A stretch of DNA of 64,000 bases from Streptomyces katrae (GCF_002028425.1 NZ_CP020042.1:1674001-1738000), one strand, 5' to 3'. Positions 16,551 through 25,866 are shown, numbered from the stretch's first letter. A program made the numbers and translations. Notes: generated by a model from the sequence alone, not told the origin.

Positions 16551-17480
16551 ATGACGACGACCACACGACGGCTGATGCTCCTGGACACCGCGTCCCTCTA
16601 CTTCCGCGCCTACTTCGGCGTCCCGGACTCCGTGAAGGCCCCGGACGGCACCCCGGTGAACGCGGTGCGCGGGCTGCTCGACTTCATCGGCCGGCTGGTG
16701 CAGGACCACCGCCCCGACGACCTGGTGGCCTGCATGGACGCCGACTGGCGGCCGCACTGGCGGGTGGAGCTGATCCCCTCGTACAAGGCGCACCGGGTCG
16801 CGCAGCTGTCGGAGTCGGGCCCCGACCTGGAGGAGACCCCGGACACCCTCGCCCCGCAGGTCCCGATCATCGAGGCGGCGCTGGACGCCTTCGGCATCGC
16901 CCGGGTGGGGGTCGCCGGGTACGAGGCGGACGACGTGATCGGCACCCTGACGGCCCGCGCCACCGGCCCGGTGGACATCGTCACCGGGGACCGGGACCTC
17001 TACCAGCTGGTCGACGACGCCCGGGAGCGCCGCGTCCTGTACCCGCTCAAGGGCGTGGGCACCCTCCAGGTCACCGACGAGGCCTGGCTGCGCGAGAAGT
17101 ACGGGGTGGACGGCCCCGGCTACGCGGACCTGGCACTGCTGCGCGGGGACCCGAGCGACGGCCTGCCCGGCGTCCCCGGCATCGGCGAGAAGACCGCCGC
17201 GAAGCTGCTGGACGCGTACGGGTCCCTGGCCGGGATCATCGCGGCCGTCGACGACCCCCGGTCGAAGCTGACCCCCACCCAGCGCAAGCGCCTGGACGAA
17301 TCCCGCCCCTATCTGGCGGTGGCCCCCAAGGTCGTCAAGGTGGCCGCGGACGTCCCGCTGCCCGCCTTCGACCCGGCCCTCCCGCAGACCCCCGCCCGAC
17401 CCGAGATGGTCGACGCACTCGCCCACCGGTGGGGTCTGGGAGGAGCAATGTCACGCCTGAGCAGCGCGCTGCGCCCATGA
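16551..17480 (+). CDS. 5'-3' exonuclease / flap endonuclease (PolA N-domain type)
   Basis: A 309-residue stand-alone FEN-fold nuclease like the N-terminal domain of DNA polymerase I. Metal-binding acids are visible in LLDTASLYFRAYF, ACMDADWRPHWR, YEADDVIGTL and IVTGDRDLYQLV, and the DNA-binding helix-hairpin-helix is in GLPGVPGIGEKTAAKLL. It should remove RNA primers or flaps in the cytoplasm. ATG at 16551 begins just before the first motif; no strong ribosome site precedes it. It ends 50 bp before the iron-regulated reductase gene but is unlikely to share its control. No polymerase domain is attached. Confidence 0.88.
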   Translation: MTTTTRRLMLLDTASLYFRAYFGVPDSVKAPDGTPVNAVRGLLDFIGRLVQDHRPDDLVACMDADWRPHWRVELIPSYKAHRVAQLSESGPDLEETPDTLAPQVPIIEAALDAFGIARVGVAGYEADDVIGTLTARATGPVDIVTGDRDLYQLVDDARERRVLYPLKGVGTLQVTDEAWLREKYGVDGPGYADLALLRGDPSDGLPGVPGIGEKTAAKLLDAYGSLAGIIAAVDDPRSKLTPTQRKRLDESRPYLAVAPKVVKVAADVPLPAFDPALPQTPARPEMVDALAHRWGLGGAMSRLSSALRP

Positions 17481-17486
17481 GGTGCT

Positions 17487-17506
17487 AACTTAGGTAATCC
17501 TAAGCT
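17487..17506 (+). promoter_or_regulatory. Iron box (DmdR1/IdeR-type operator)
   Basis: CTTAGGTAATCCTAAG (17489-17504) is a perfect inverted repeat matching the TTAGGTTAGGCTAACCTAA-type box bound by iron-loaded DmdR1/DtxR in actinobacteria. It sits 26 bp before the start of the siderophore-interacting reductase gene, so that gene should be repressed when iron is sufficient. Confidence 0.8.
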
Positions 17507-17529
17507 TCGTAAGTACCAGGGGAGAGACC

Positions 17530-18375
17530 GTGGCAGAAGGACGCGCCCGTACCGTCGGCACCGCAGTGGTCGTACGCACCGAACGGCTGACACCGCACAT
17601 GGTGCGCCTCGTGCTGGGCGGCGACGGACTGGCCGGATTCGGCGCGGGCGCGTACACCGACCACTACGTCAAGCTCCTCTTCGCGCCGGAGGGCGTGCGC
17701 TACGCCGAGCCCTGGGACCTGGACGAGATCCGTGCCACGCACCACCGCGAGGCCTGGCCCCGCCAGCGCGCGTACACGGTCCGCGCCTGGGACCCGGCCC
17801 GGCTGGAGCTGACCCTCGACTTCGTCGTCCACGGCGACGAGGGCCTGGCCGGCCCGTGGGCGGCCCGCGTCCAGCCCGGCGAGCTCGTCCACTTCCTCGG
17901 CCCCGGCGGCTGCTACGCCCCGGACCCGGCCGCCGGCTGGCACCTCCTCGTGGGTGACGAGAGCGCACTGCCGGCGATCGCCGCCTCGATGGAGCGGATG
18001 CCGCGGGGGGCGCGGGTGCACGCCTTCGTGGAGATCGAGGGCCCCCAGGACGAGCAGGACATCGCCACCCCGGACGGCGTCACCCCGGTCTGGCTCCACC
18101 GCGGCGACCGCCCGGTGGGCGCGGCCCTGCTGGAGGCCGTCACCGGCCTGGACTTCCCCTCGACGGACGTCCACGCCTTCGTCCACGGCGAGGCGGGCTT
18201 CGTGAAGGAACTCCGCCGCCACCTCCGCCTGGAGCGGGGCATCGCGCGCGAGCGGCTGTCCATCTCGGGCTACTGGCGCCACGGCGAGACGGACGAGGGC
18301 TGGCGGGCGATCAAGCGGGACTGGAACGCCACGGTGGAAGCCGAACAGGACCTCCCGGCCCGCGCCGCCGCCTGA
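17530..18375 (+). CDS. Siderophore-interacting protein (FAD ferric reductase)
   Basis: A 281-residue SIP-family flavoreductase. The N-terminal FAD-binding barrel contains RQRAYTVRAWDP, where RxYTxR holds the flavin phosphate. The C-terminal Rossmann-like NAD(P)H domain includes LLVGDESALPAIAAS and a terminal SGYWRHGETDEGWR signature. It reduces ferric siderophores in the cytoplasm to release iron. GTG at 17530 follows GGGGAGAG. A textbook iron box lies directly upstream, so iron repression is well supported. No siderophore synthesis or uptake gene is adjacent. Confidence 0.9.
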   Translation: MAEGRARTVGTAVVVRTERLTPHMVRLVLGGDGLAGFGAGAYTDHYVKLLFAPEGVRYAEPWDLDEIRATHHREAWPRQRAYTVRAWDPARLELTLDFVVHGDEGLAGPWAARVQPGELVHFLGPGGCYAPDPAAGWHLLVGDESALPAIAASMERMPRGARVHAFVEIEGPQDEQDIATPDGVTPVWLHRGDRPVGAALLEAVTGLDFPSTDVHAFVHGEAGFVKELRRHLRLERGIARERLSISGYWRHGETDEGWRAIKRDWNATVEAEQDLPARAAA

Positions 18376-18473
18376 CCCCTGGCCGCGCGCCGCTACGCAA
18401 TTCCCCTCCCCGCCGCCGGCGGGCTATGGATGGCCCGCGCGGCGATGGAGCACCGGGCGCGGAGCGGCCGGAA

Positions 18474-18540
18474 CGGGGTCCGGGGCTTGCCCCGGGAAAC
18501 GGCGAAAGGGCGGGGCGGGGAGACGGCTCCGCGCAGCGGC
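18474..18540 (-). repeat. Dispersed intergenic GC-rich repeat, copy 1
   Basis: Read on the minus strand this block aligns base for base over most of its length with 60530-60600: both start CCGCTGCGCGGAGC, share CCGCCCTT and CGTT segments, and contain a small snap-back (GGGGCAAGCCCC here, GGGGGCTCCGCCCCC in the other). It is a non-coding spacer repeat of the kind scattered through Streptomyces chromosomes. Confidence 0.65.
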
Positions 18541-18584
18541 CACCACAGCGCGCGCCGAACCCACCCGAACGACACAATGGCGAC

Positions 18585-20135
18585 ATGCGTACGCACCGCG
18601 CCGCCGCAGTGGCCGGGACGGCGATCCTGCTGGCCTCCGGCACGGCCGGGACGGCCGCGGCGGAGCCGACCCCGCCCCCGCCCCCCAAGCCCCGCATCAG
18701 CGACGCCGCCGTCGCCACGGCGGTGAGCCGTCTCGACGCCACCGTCGAGGACGTGATGCGCCGCACCAAAATCCCCGGCGTGGCAGTGGCCGTGGTCCAC
18801 CGCGACAAGGTGCTCTACCTCAAGGGCTTCGGCCTCCGCCGCACCGGCGAGAGCGCGAAGGTGGACCCGGACACCGTCTTCCAGCTGGCCTCCGTCTCGA
18901 AGCCGGTCTCCTCCACCGTCGTCGCCGGCGCCCTCCGCGACCCCGCCGCCTGGGACAAGCCCCTCGGCTCCTCCCTGCCCGGCTTCGCGCTGGCGGACCC
19001 CTGGGTGACCTCCCACGTCACCCCCGCCGACCTGTTCTCCCACCGCACCGGCCTGCCCGACCACGCCGGCGACCTCCTGGAGGACCTCGGCTACGACCAG
19101 TCGTACATCCTCGGCCACCTCCGCGAGGAACCCCTCACCCCCTTCCGGTCGAGCTACGCCTACACCAACTTCGGCCTCACCGCCGCCGCCGAGGCCGTCG
19201 CCCGCGACCACGGCACCACCTGGCAGAAGCTCAGCGCGGACACCCTGTTCAAGCCCGCCGGGATGACGCACACCAGCACCGAGTTCTCCGCCTTCGCGAA
19301 CGCCGCCGACCGCGCCTACGGCCACGTGAAGAACCCCGACGGCACCTGGAGCCCGCGCTTCGTCCGCGACGCCGACGCCCAGGCCCCGGCCGGCGGGGCC
19401 AGTTCCACCGCCCGGGACATGGCCCGCTGGCTGCGGCTCCAGCTCGGCGACGGCGTCCTCGACGGCAAGCGGATCATCCCCGCCGACAGCCTGGGCCGCA
19501 CCCGCCTGCCCGAAATCGTCTCGCAGGCCCAGACCTTCCGCGGGGTCCCGCAGTTCTACGGACTCGGCTGGAACGTCAGCTACGACGACGCCGGCCGGCT
19601 GCGCCTGGGCCACTCGGGGGGCTTCGAGCTCGGCGCCAACACCAACGTCACCCTGCTCCCGCTCGAACAGCTCGGCATCGTCGTCCTCACCAACGCCGCC
19701 CCCGTCGGCCAGGCCGACGCGATCGCCCTGGACTTCTTCGACACCGCCGAGCACGGCAAGCCCACCGCCGACTGGCTGGCCCTCACCGGCGCGCTGTACG
19801 CACAGGAACTCAACGAGGGCCACCGCTCCACCACCGACTACGCGCACCCGCCCGCCGGCGCCCGGCCCGCCCGCGAGGCCGGCGCCTACACCGGCACCTA
19901 CGACAACCCCTTCTACGGCCCGCTCACCGTCACCGCCGACGCCAAGGGCGCACTCACCCTCTCCCTCGGCCCCAAGCCCCAGCGCTTCCCCCTCACCCAC
20001 TACGACGGCGACACGTTCAGCTTCGTGACCACCGGCGAGAACGCCATCGGCCGCACCGGGGTGACCTTCTCCGACGGCAAGGTCCGCATCGAGTACCTGG
20101 ACGCCGAGCACCTGGGCACCTTCACCCGGAAGTAG
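18585..20135 (+). CDS. Secreted serine hydrolase, beta-lactamase/D-Ala-D-Ala carboxypeptidase family
   Basis: A 516-residue protein with a signal peptide (residues 1-26, ending TAAAE) and a class C beta-lactamase-like domain from about 42. The nucleophile motif is SVSK (Ser103, Lys106), the second motif is YTN in SSYAYTNFG, and a late HSGG (GHSGGFELG) replaces the KTG motif, as in many esterase-like members. Residues about 430-516 form an extra beta-rich C-terminal domain (GAYTGTYDNPFYGPLTV). It acts outside the membrane on a peptide or ester not identifiable here. ATG at 18585 is the only start placing the signal peptide correctly. The 18 bp to the next gene suggest a possible shared transcript. 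Confidence 0.85.
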   Translation: MRTHRAAAVAGTAILLASGTAGTAAAEPTPPPPPKPRISDAAVATAVSRLDATVEDVMRRTKIPGVAVAVVHRDKVLYLKGFGLRRTGESAKVDPDTVFQLASVSKPVSSTVVAGALRDPAAWDKPLGSSLPGFALADPWVTSHVTPADLFSHRTGLPDHAGDLLEDLGYDQSYILGHLREEPLTPFRSSYAYTNFGLTAAAEAVARDHGTTWQKLSADTLFKPAGMTHTSTEFSAFANAADRAYGHVKNPDGTWSPRFVRDADAQAPAGGASSTARDMARWLRLQLGDGVLDGKRIIPADSLGRTRLPEIVSQAQTFRGVPQFYGLGWNVSYDDAGRLRLGHSGGFELGANTNVTLLPLEQLGIVVLTNAAPVGQADAIALDFFDTAEHGKPTADWLALTGALYAQELNEGHRSTTDYAHPPAGARPAREAGAYTGTYDNPFYGPLTVTADAKGALTLSLGPKPQRFPLTHYDGDTFSFVTTGENAIGRTGVTFSDGKVRIEYLDAEHLGTFTRK

Positions 20136-20140
20136 CCGCC

Positions 20141-20146
20141 TACCCT
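20141..20146 (+). promoter_or_regulatory. -10 TACCCT for possible leaderless RluA gene
   Basis: TACCCT ends 7 bases before the GTG at 20154 with no purine-rich ribosome site between, consistent with transcription starting at the GTG. Confidence 0.4.
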
Positions 20147-20153
20147 GGTCCCG

Positions 20154-21128
20154 GTGAGCCGCAGATCCCACATCCCTCCCGCGCCCCTCCCCCAGCAGGA
20201 CGGCATCGACCCGGTCCGCATGCGCCTTCCCCCCGACCCCGGGGGCCGCTGGCCCCGCCTGGGCGACTACCTGACCGAGCGCTACGCCGGCACGCGCGGC
20301 GCCGAGTCCATGGCGCGGCTGCTCGCCCAGGGCCGGGTCCTCGGCGAGGGCGGGCGGGTGCTGCGGCCGCAGGACCCGTACGAGCCCGGCGGCTGGCTCT
20401 GGTTCCACCGCGACATGCCGGCCGAGCCGCCCGTCCCCTTCCCGATCCGCGTCGTCCACCGCGACCAGCACCTCCTGGTGGTGGACAAGCCGCACTTCCT
20501 GGCGACCACCCCGCGCGGCAGCCACGTCACCCAGACCGCGCTGGCCCGGCTGCGCCGGGAGCTCGGCCTGCCCGCGCTCAGCCCGGCGCACCGCCTGGAC
20601 CGGATGACGGCCGGACTGGTGATGTTCAGCATCCGCCCCGAGGACCGGGGCGCCTACCAGCTCCTGTTCCAGCAGCGGCGGGTCCGCAAGGAGTACGAGG
20701 CCATCGCCCCCCACGACCCGGACGTCACCCTGCCCCGGACCGTGCGCAGCCACATCGAGAAGGTCCGCGGGCAGATGGCGGCGGTCGAGGTCGCGGACGC
20801 CGAACCCAACGCCGAGAGCCTGGTCGAACTCGTCGGGACCCGGGGCGCCCTGGGCCGCTACCGCCTCACCCCGCACACCGGGCGCACCCACCAGCTGCGG
20901 GTGCACATGAACAGCCTCGGCCTGCCCATCCTGGGCGACCCGGTCTACCCGGTGGTCGCCGAACCCGCCGACCCGGCGGACTACCGGCGTCCGCTCCAGC
21001 TGCTGGCCCGGACCCTGGCCTTCACCGACCCGGTCACGGGCCTCGCCCACCACCTGGAGACGGGCCTGACCCTCCAGGCCTGGGACGACCCCGAGGGCTG
21101 GGAAGCGGGAGCGCCCCACACTGCCTAG
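20154..21128 (+). CDS. RluA-family 23S/tRNA pseudouridine synthase
   Basis: A 324-residue pseudouridine synthase. The catalytic aspartate is in HRLDRMTAGL, the RluA-family signature. IRVVHRDQHLLVVDKP precedes it, and the C-terminal TGRTHQLRVHM and GLPILGDPVY motifs complete the fold. It isomerises specific uridines in rRNA or tRNA; which site cannot be told. GTG at 20154 has no Shine-Dalgarno and a -10-like TACCCT at the right distance for a leaderless start. Its TAG stop shares the CTAG tetranucleotide with the stop of the convergent TetR gene. Confidence 0.88.
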   Translation: MSRRSHIPPAPLPQQDGIDPVRMRLPPDPGGRWPRLGDYLTERYAGTRGAESMARLLAQGRVLGEGGRVLRPQDPYEPGGWLWFHRDMPAEPPVPFPIRVVHRDQHLLVVDKPHFLATTPRGSHVTQTALARLRRELGLPALSPAHRLDRMTAGLVMFSIRPEDRGAYQLLFQQRRVRKEYEAIAPHDPDVTLPRTVRSHIEKVRGQMAAVEVADAEPNAESLVELVGTRGALGRYRLTPHTGRTHQLRVHMNSLGLPILGDPVYPVVAEPADPADYRRPLQLLARTLAFTDPVTGLAHHLETGLTLQAWDDPEGWEAGAPHTA

Positions 21129-21781
21129 AAGGCCGGGGCCACGCCCGCGATCCGCAGCGCCGCGTCCGCGGCGGCCTCCGCGAACGCCGCCACCGGGCGG
21201 GCCGGGTCGCGGCGGCGGACCAGCATGACCCCCTCGACGAGGCCGAAGACCAGGTCGCCCCGCAGGGCCAGTGCGGCCCTGTCCGCGGCCAGTTCGCCGC
21301 CCAGCGGAGTGGCGTCCAGCAACGCCCGGTAGTTGTCGCGCAGTTCCTCGCGCATCCGGCGGAACGGCCCCAGCCGCGGCCGGTCCAGCTCGGGCAGCAG
21401 GTAGAGGGCGCCCAGGTTGTACGGCCCGCCGCACAGCAGCAGGACGTCCGAGCGGCACAGCTCCCACAGCCGGCGCGCGGCCGGCCGGCCGGTGTCGGCC
21501 AGCAGGCGGCGGGAGAGCGCGAGCGAGGGGGCGACCGTGGACTCCAGGAGTTCGGCGAGCAGTTCCTCCTTGCCGCCGAAGTAGTGGTACATCGTGGCCT
21601 GGCGCATGCCGGCCCGCTCGGCCACCGCCCGCGTGGTGGTGGCCGCGTACCCCCGTACGGTGAACAGCTCGGCCGCCGCGCACAGCAGTTCCTCGCGCGG
21701 CGGCCGGCCGCTCGGCGGTCTCAGCTGGTCGGCACGCGGCCGGCCGACCCGTCTCGGCCCTTCGTCACTTCCCCCGCTCAT
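21125..21781 (-). CDS. TetR-family regulator
   Basis: A 218-residue TetR regulator. The DNA-binding helices are in LLCAAAELFTVRGYAATTTRAVAERAGMRQATMYHYFGGKEELL (about 31-74, quoted in parts: TTTRAVAERAGM, ATMYHYFGGKEELL). The C-terminal ligand domain is helical and unassigned. ATG at 21781 starts a short basic tail before the domain. It is convergent with the RluA gene and reads in the same direction as the upstream helicase gene, whose message flows towards it 90 bp away on the same strand in reverse order (the helicase lies downstream of nothing here). No target gene is evident next to it. Confidence 0.85.
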   Translation of the reverse strand: MSGGSDEGPRRVGRPRADQLRPPSGRPPREELLCAAAELFTVRGYAATTTRAVAERAGMRQATMYHYFGGKEELLAELLESTVAPSLALSRRLLADTGRPAARRLWELCRSDVLLLCGGPYNLGALYLLPELDRPRLGPFRRMREELRDNYRALLDATPLGGELAADRAALALRGDLVFGLVEGVMLVRRRDPARPVAAFAEAAADAALRIAGVAPAF

Positions 21782-21871
21782 GCTCCGATCGTCGCACAGG
21801 AGACGGCGAAGGGATCATGGCCAGAGATGAGATCCGGCCGTCCACGGGCTCGGAGGAAACCCCAAAGGGGG

Positions 21872-24724
21872 CTACCCCACCGAGCTGTAGGCCACGACAC
21901 CCCGCAGCAGGGCGTCAACGGCCTTGCGGGCGTTCTTCGCCACCGTGCTCCCGCCGGCCGAGGACGGCGGGGCGGTGGAGGCCGGTGCCGCCGCCGCGAT
22001 CTGCCCGAGGACGTCGATGACCTGCTTGCACCAGCGCACGAAGTCGCCGGCCGGCATCTCCGCCTCGCGCAGGACCTCGTCCAGGCTCTTGTCGGAGGCC
22101 CACTGGTAGGCCGCCCACGCGAAACCGAGGTCCGGCTCGCGCTGGCCCACACCCTCCGCCTGGTTGATGCGGTGCTCCTCCTCCAGGGCGTCGAGCCGGC
22201 CCCAGATGCGGACCATCTCGCCGAGCGCCGCCTTCGCCGGGCCGTTCGGCACCTTCGGCGGGGCCGCGTCGTCGGACTGGCGGGCCTCGAAGACCAGCGC
22301 CGAGACGCAGGCGGCCAGCTCTGCCGGGCTCAGCCCCTCCCAGACGCCCTCGCGCAGGCACTCCGAGGCCAGCAGGTCCAGCTCCCCGTAGAGGCGGGCC
22401 AGCCGCTTGCCGTGCACGGTGACCTCGTCCTCGCGCAGGTAGTCCAGCTCGGTGAGCAGCGCGTGGATCCGGTCGAAGGTGCGGGCGATGGTGTTCGTCC
22501 GGCCCTCGATGCGCCGCTCCAGCTGCTGCGTGTCCCGCTTGAGCCGGTGGTAGCGCTCCGCCCAGCGGGCGTGGTCCTCGCGCTCGTCGCAGCCGTGGCA
22601 GGGGTGCGCCCGCAGTTCGGCGCGCAGCCGGGCGATCTCGCGGTCGTCGGCCGCCGCGGCCCGGCCGGGCCGGTGCCGCTCCGGCCGCACGTTCCCGGCC
22701 TTGTTGCGCAGGGCGGTCGCCAGGTCCCGGCGGGACTGCGGGGAGCGCGGGTTGAAGGTCTTCGGGATCCGCATCCGGTCGATGGCCTCGACCGGCACCG
22801 GGAAGTCGATCGCGGCGAGCCGCTTGACCTGCCGTTCGGCGGTGAGCACCAGCGGGCGCGGGCCCTCGGCGTACTCGTAGCCGCGGTGCCCGTTGCTGCG
22901 CCCGGCGGGCACGCCCGGGTCGAGGACCAGGGCGAGGCCGGCGAACTTGCCCGTGGGGACGTGGATGATGTCGCCGGGCTTGAGCTTTTCCAGGGAACTC
23001 GCCGCCTGGGCGCGGCGCTGGGCCGCCCCCTGCTTGGCCAGTTCGGTCTCGCGGTCCTTGAGGTCGCGGCGCAGCCGCGCGTACTCCTCGAAGTCGCCGA
23101 GGTGGCAGGTCATGCCCTCGCGGTAGCCCTCCAGCCCCTCCTCGTTGCGCTGGACCTGGCGGGAGATCCCGACGACCGAGCGGTCGGCCTGGAACTGCGC
23201 GAAGGAGGTTTCCAGGAGTTCGCGCGAGCGGTGCCGCCCGAACTGCTGGACCAGGTTGACGGCCATGTTGTACGAGGGCTTGAAGCTGGAACGCAGCGGA
23301 TAGGTGCGGGTGCCGGCGAGGCCTGCGAGCTGCACCGGGTCCATGCCGCGCTGCCACAGCACCACGGCGTGGCCCTCGACGTCGATGCCGCGGCGGCCGG
23401 CCCGGCCGGTGAGCTGGGTGTACTCGCCGGGGGTGATGTCGGCGTGCTGTTCGCCGTTCCACTTGACGAGCTTCTCCAGGATGACCGTGCGCGCGGGCAT
23501 GTTGATGCCCAGGGCGAGGGTCTCCGTGGCGAAGACGGCCTTGACGAGACCGCGGACGAACAGCTCCTCCACGACCTCCTTGAAGGTGGGGAGCATGCCC
23601 GCATGGTGGGCGGCGATGCCGCGCTCCAGGCCTTCGAGCCACTCGTAGTAGCCGAGGACGTGAAGGTCCTCGGCGGGGATGGAGGCGGTGCGCTCCTCGA
23701 CGATCTCGCGGACCTTCAGGCGCGCGCTGTCGTCGTTGAGCCGCAGGCCCGCGTAGAGGCACTGCTGGACGGCGGCCTCGCAGCCGGCCCGGCTGAAGAT
23801 GAAGTTGATGGCCGGGAGCAGCTCGTCGTTGTCCAGGCGGGCGATGACCTCGGGGCGGCCGGGGGTCCAGATGCGGCTGCGGGAGCGGCGTTCGCGCTCG
23901 CGGTCGGCCTCGCGGACCATCTTGCCGCGCCGCCGGTCCTTGGGGCTGTAGCTGCGGGTGTTCTCCTCGCGGGCCATGCGCAGCAGGTCGGGGTTGACCT
24001 CGCGGCGGGCCGAGCCGCGGCCTCCGTGGTCGGACTCCTCCTCGAAGAGGTCGTAGATCCGCCGGCCGGCCATGACGTGCTGCCACAGCGGTACGGGCCG
24101 CTCCTCGGAGACGATCACCTCGGTGTCGCCGCGGACGGTGTCGAGCCAGTCGCCGAACTCCTCGGCGTTGGAGACGGTCGCGGAGAGCGAGACCAGCGTC
24201 ACCGACTCGGGGAGGTGGATGATCACCTCTTCCCAGACGGCGCCGCGGAAGCGGTCGGAGAGGTAGTGCACCTCGTCCATCACGACGTAGCCGAGGCCGC
24301 CGAGCGCCTGGGAGCCCGCGTACAGCATGTTGCGGAGCACCTCGGTGGTCATCACGACCACGGGCGCGTCGCCGTTGACACTGTTGTCACCGGTCAGCAG
24401 GCCGACCTTGTCGGCGCCGTAGCGCTTGACGAGGTCGGCGAACTTCTGGTTCGACAGGGCCTTGATGGGCGTCGTGTAGAAGCACTTGCGGCCCTGCTGG
24501 AGGGCGAGGTGCACGGCGAACTCGCCCACGATGGTCTTGCCCGAGCCCGTCGGGGCGGCCACGAGGACGCCCTTGCCGGCCTCCAGTGCCTTGCAGGCCT
24601 CGACCTGGTACGGGTCCAGGTCGAATTCGTACATCTCGCGGAAGGGGGCCAGGGCGGAGGCCTCTTCGGCGGCGCGGATCCGGGCAGCGGCGTACCGCTC
24701 GGCGGGTGAGAGTTCTTCGGTCAT
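21872..24724 (-). CDS. Ski2/Mtr4-like DEAD/DEAH-box RNA helicase
   Basis: A 950-residue helicase. Walker A APTGSGKT is at residues 57-64 and motif II DEVH at 150-153; later motifs include TETLALGINMPARTV and QLTGRAGRRGID. The C-terminal part carries the DSHCT-like helical domain and a Cys/His spot (HPCHGCDERE). This matches actinobacterial HelY. It should unwind RNA in turnover or processing. ATG at 24724 is preferred over one 11 codons upstream because TAGGCT, a good -10, ends 10 bp before it and would lie inside the longer version. The stop is followed by about 90 bp and then the start of the TetR gene. Confidence 0.9.
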   Translation of the reverse strand: MTEELSPAERYAAARIRAAEEASALAPFREMYEFDLDPYQVEACKALEAGKGVLVAAPTGSGKTIVGEFAVHLALQQGRKCFYTTPIKALSNQKFADLVKRYGADKVGLLTGDNSVNGDAPVVVMTTEVLRNMLYAGSQALGGLGYVVMDEVHYLSDRFRGAVWEEVIIHLPESVTLVSLSATVSNAEEFGDWLDTVRGDTEVIVSEERPVPLWQHVMAGRRIYDLFEEESDHGGRGSARREVNPDLLRMAREENTRSYSPKDRRRGKMVREADRERERRSRSRIWTPGRPEVIARLDNDELLPAINFIFSRAGCEAAVQQCLYAGLRLNDDSARLKVREIVEERTASIPAEDLHVLGYYEWLEGLERGIAAHHAGMLPTFKEVVEELFVRGLVKAVFATETLALGINMPARTVILEKLVKWNGEQHADITPGEYTQLTGRAGRRGIDVEGHAVVLWQRGMDPVQLAGLAGTRTYPLRSSFKPSYNMAVNLVQQFGRHRSRELLETSFAQFQADRSVVGISRQVQRNEEGLEGYREGMTCHLGDFEEYARLRRDLKDRETELAKQGAAQRRAQAASSLEKLKPGDIIHVPTGKFAGLALVLDPGVPAGRSNGHRGYEYAEGPRPLVLTAERQVKRLAAIDFPVPVEAIDRMRIPKTFNPRSPQSRRDLATALRNKAGNVRPERHRPGRAAAADDREIARLRAELRAHPCHGCDEREDHARWAERYHRLKRDTQQLERRIEGRTNTIARTFDRIHALLTELDYLREDEVTVHGKRLARLYGELDLLASECLREGVWEGLSPAELAACVSALVFEARQSDDAAPPKVPNGPAKAALGEMVRIWGRLDALEEEHRINQAEGVGQREPDLGFAWAAYQWASDKSLDEVLREAEMPAGDFVRWCKQVIDVLGQIAAAAPASTAPPSSAGGSTVAKNARKAVDALLRGVVAYSSVG

Positions 24725-24734
24725 CTTGCTGTCG

Positions 24735-24740
24735 AGCCTA
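24735..24740 (-). promoter_or_regulatory. -10 TAGGCT for helicase gene
   Basis: TAGGCT on the minus strand ends 10 bases before ATG 24724. The message would have almost no leader. Confidence 0.4.
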
Positions 24741-24790
24741 CCCGCCGCCTCTGACAACAGTCTCGATCATTTATGTGATCGGACCGAGGG

Positions 24791-24832
24791 CCCCCGGCCC
24801 CTCCCGGCGGCAGCCGGGGGGGAGCCGGGGGG
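24791..24832 (-). terminator. GC-rich hairpin after tatC
   Basis: CCCCCGGC and TCCCGGC arms pair with GCCGGG and GCCGGGGG arms around GGCA with a small bulge. It lies directly downstream of the tatC stop and before the helicase promoter. Confidence 0.45.
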
Positions 24833-24842
24833 AACCCGAATC

Positions 24843-25808
24843 TCAGGTGGCGTCGTCGTAACCGTTGATCTGGCGGCGTCCGCCGTCGGCCTGCTCGGGC
24901 AGCACGGAGGGGGCCGGGGCCGCGTCCGCCCCGCCGATGGACGAGGGGGTCAGGTCCAGCTCGGAGGCCTCGTCGTCGTCGAGGCCGGCATCCGGGTCGG
25001 CACGCCGGCGGCGGCGGTCGTTGAGGAGGCAGATCCCGAGGGCGAGGAAGTACAGGGCCACGATCGGGGAGGCCAGGGTCAGCATGGTGACCGGGTCGCC
25101 GGTGGGCGTGGCGAAGGCCGCGAAGATCGTGATGCCGAGGACCATGCCCCGCCACCAGCTGCCCAGCCGCTTGGCGCTGAGGATCCCGGTGAAGTTCAGA
25201 AGCACCAGGATCAGCGGCAGCTCGAAGGCGAGACCGAAGACCACGACCATGCGCGTCACCAGGTCGAGGTAGTCGTCGACCGGGAGCAGGTTCTTGACGT
25301 GGTCGGGGGTGAAGCCGAGCAGGATCTCCGCGGTCTGCGGGAGGATCTTGTACGCCAGGACCGCACCGGCCAGGAACAGCGGGGCGCCGACGGCCACGAA
25401 GCTCAGCGTGTACCGCTTCTCGTTCTTGTGCAGGCCGGGGGCGGCGAACGCCCACAGCTGGTACAGCCACACCGGCGCGGACAGCACCATGCCCGCCGAG
25501 AGGCCGACCTTCAGCGCGATGGAGAACGGGCCGGTCAGACCGTTGGCCGTCATCTCGGCGCAGGGGGCGCCGTTGCGCTGGTGGGTGGCTCCGCCCACAC
25601 AGCCGACGGAGGAGAGCATCGGCTCCAGCAGGAAGTCGATGATCGGCCGGAAGAAGTAGGCGCAGACGACCGTGACCACGGCGATCGCCAGGACCGACTT
25701 CAGCAGGCGGTTTCTCAGCTCACGCAGGTGCTCGACGAGCGGCATCCGCCCTTCGGCGTCCTTCGGAAGCCGATCTCGTTTCCCCTGCTTGCGGGCAGAC
25801 TTGAGCAA
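24843..25808 (-). CDS. tatC: Twin-arginine translocase subunit TatC
   Basis: A 321-residue membrane protein with six predicted helices, the receptor of the Tat pathway that exports folded proteins. Family motifs visible are MPLVEHLRELRNR at the N-terminus, the FxxP-type loop KVGLSAGMVLSAPVWLYQLWAF, and FGLAFELPLIL. The start is taken as TTG at 25808 (LLKSARKQ), after AAGGGA, because Streptomyces TatC begins MLKSARKQ; longer versions run into the tatA spacer. A charged Asp/Glu-rich C-terminal tail follows the last helix. It is 58 bp downstream of tatA in the same direction. The Tat signal of the nearby DyP peroxidase would use this system. Confidence 0.95.
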   Translation of the reverse strand: MLKSARKQGKRDRLPKDAEGRMPLVEHLRELRNRLLKSVLAIAVVTVVCAYFFRPIIDFLLEPMLSSVGCVGGATHQRNGAPCAEMTANGLTGPFSIALKVGLSAGMVLSAPVWLYQLWAFAAPGLHKNEKRYTLSFVAVGAPLFLAGAVLAYKILPQTAEILLGFTPDHVKNLLPVDDYLDLVTRMVVVFGLAFELPLILVLLNFTGILSAKRLGSWWRGMVLGITIFAAFATPTGDPVTMLTLASPIVALYFLALGICLLNDRRRRRADPDAGLDDDEASELDLTPSSIGGADAAPAPSVLPEQADGGRRQINGYDDAT

Positions 25809-25866
25809 CCCACGTCCCTTGTCTCGTTGCAAATGACCGGCGTGCTGGGGGAGGACCCCCCGGGTG

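Noticed and set aside
18393..21683. A 1096-codon open frame on the minus strand
   Set aside because: It runs antisense through the serine hydrolase and RluA genes, has no family motifs and a Gly/Val/Ala-rich product typical of high-GC shadow frames.
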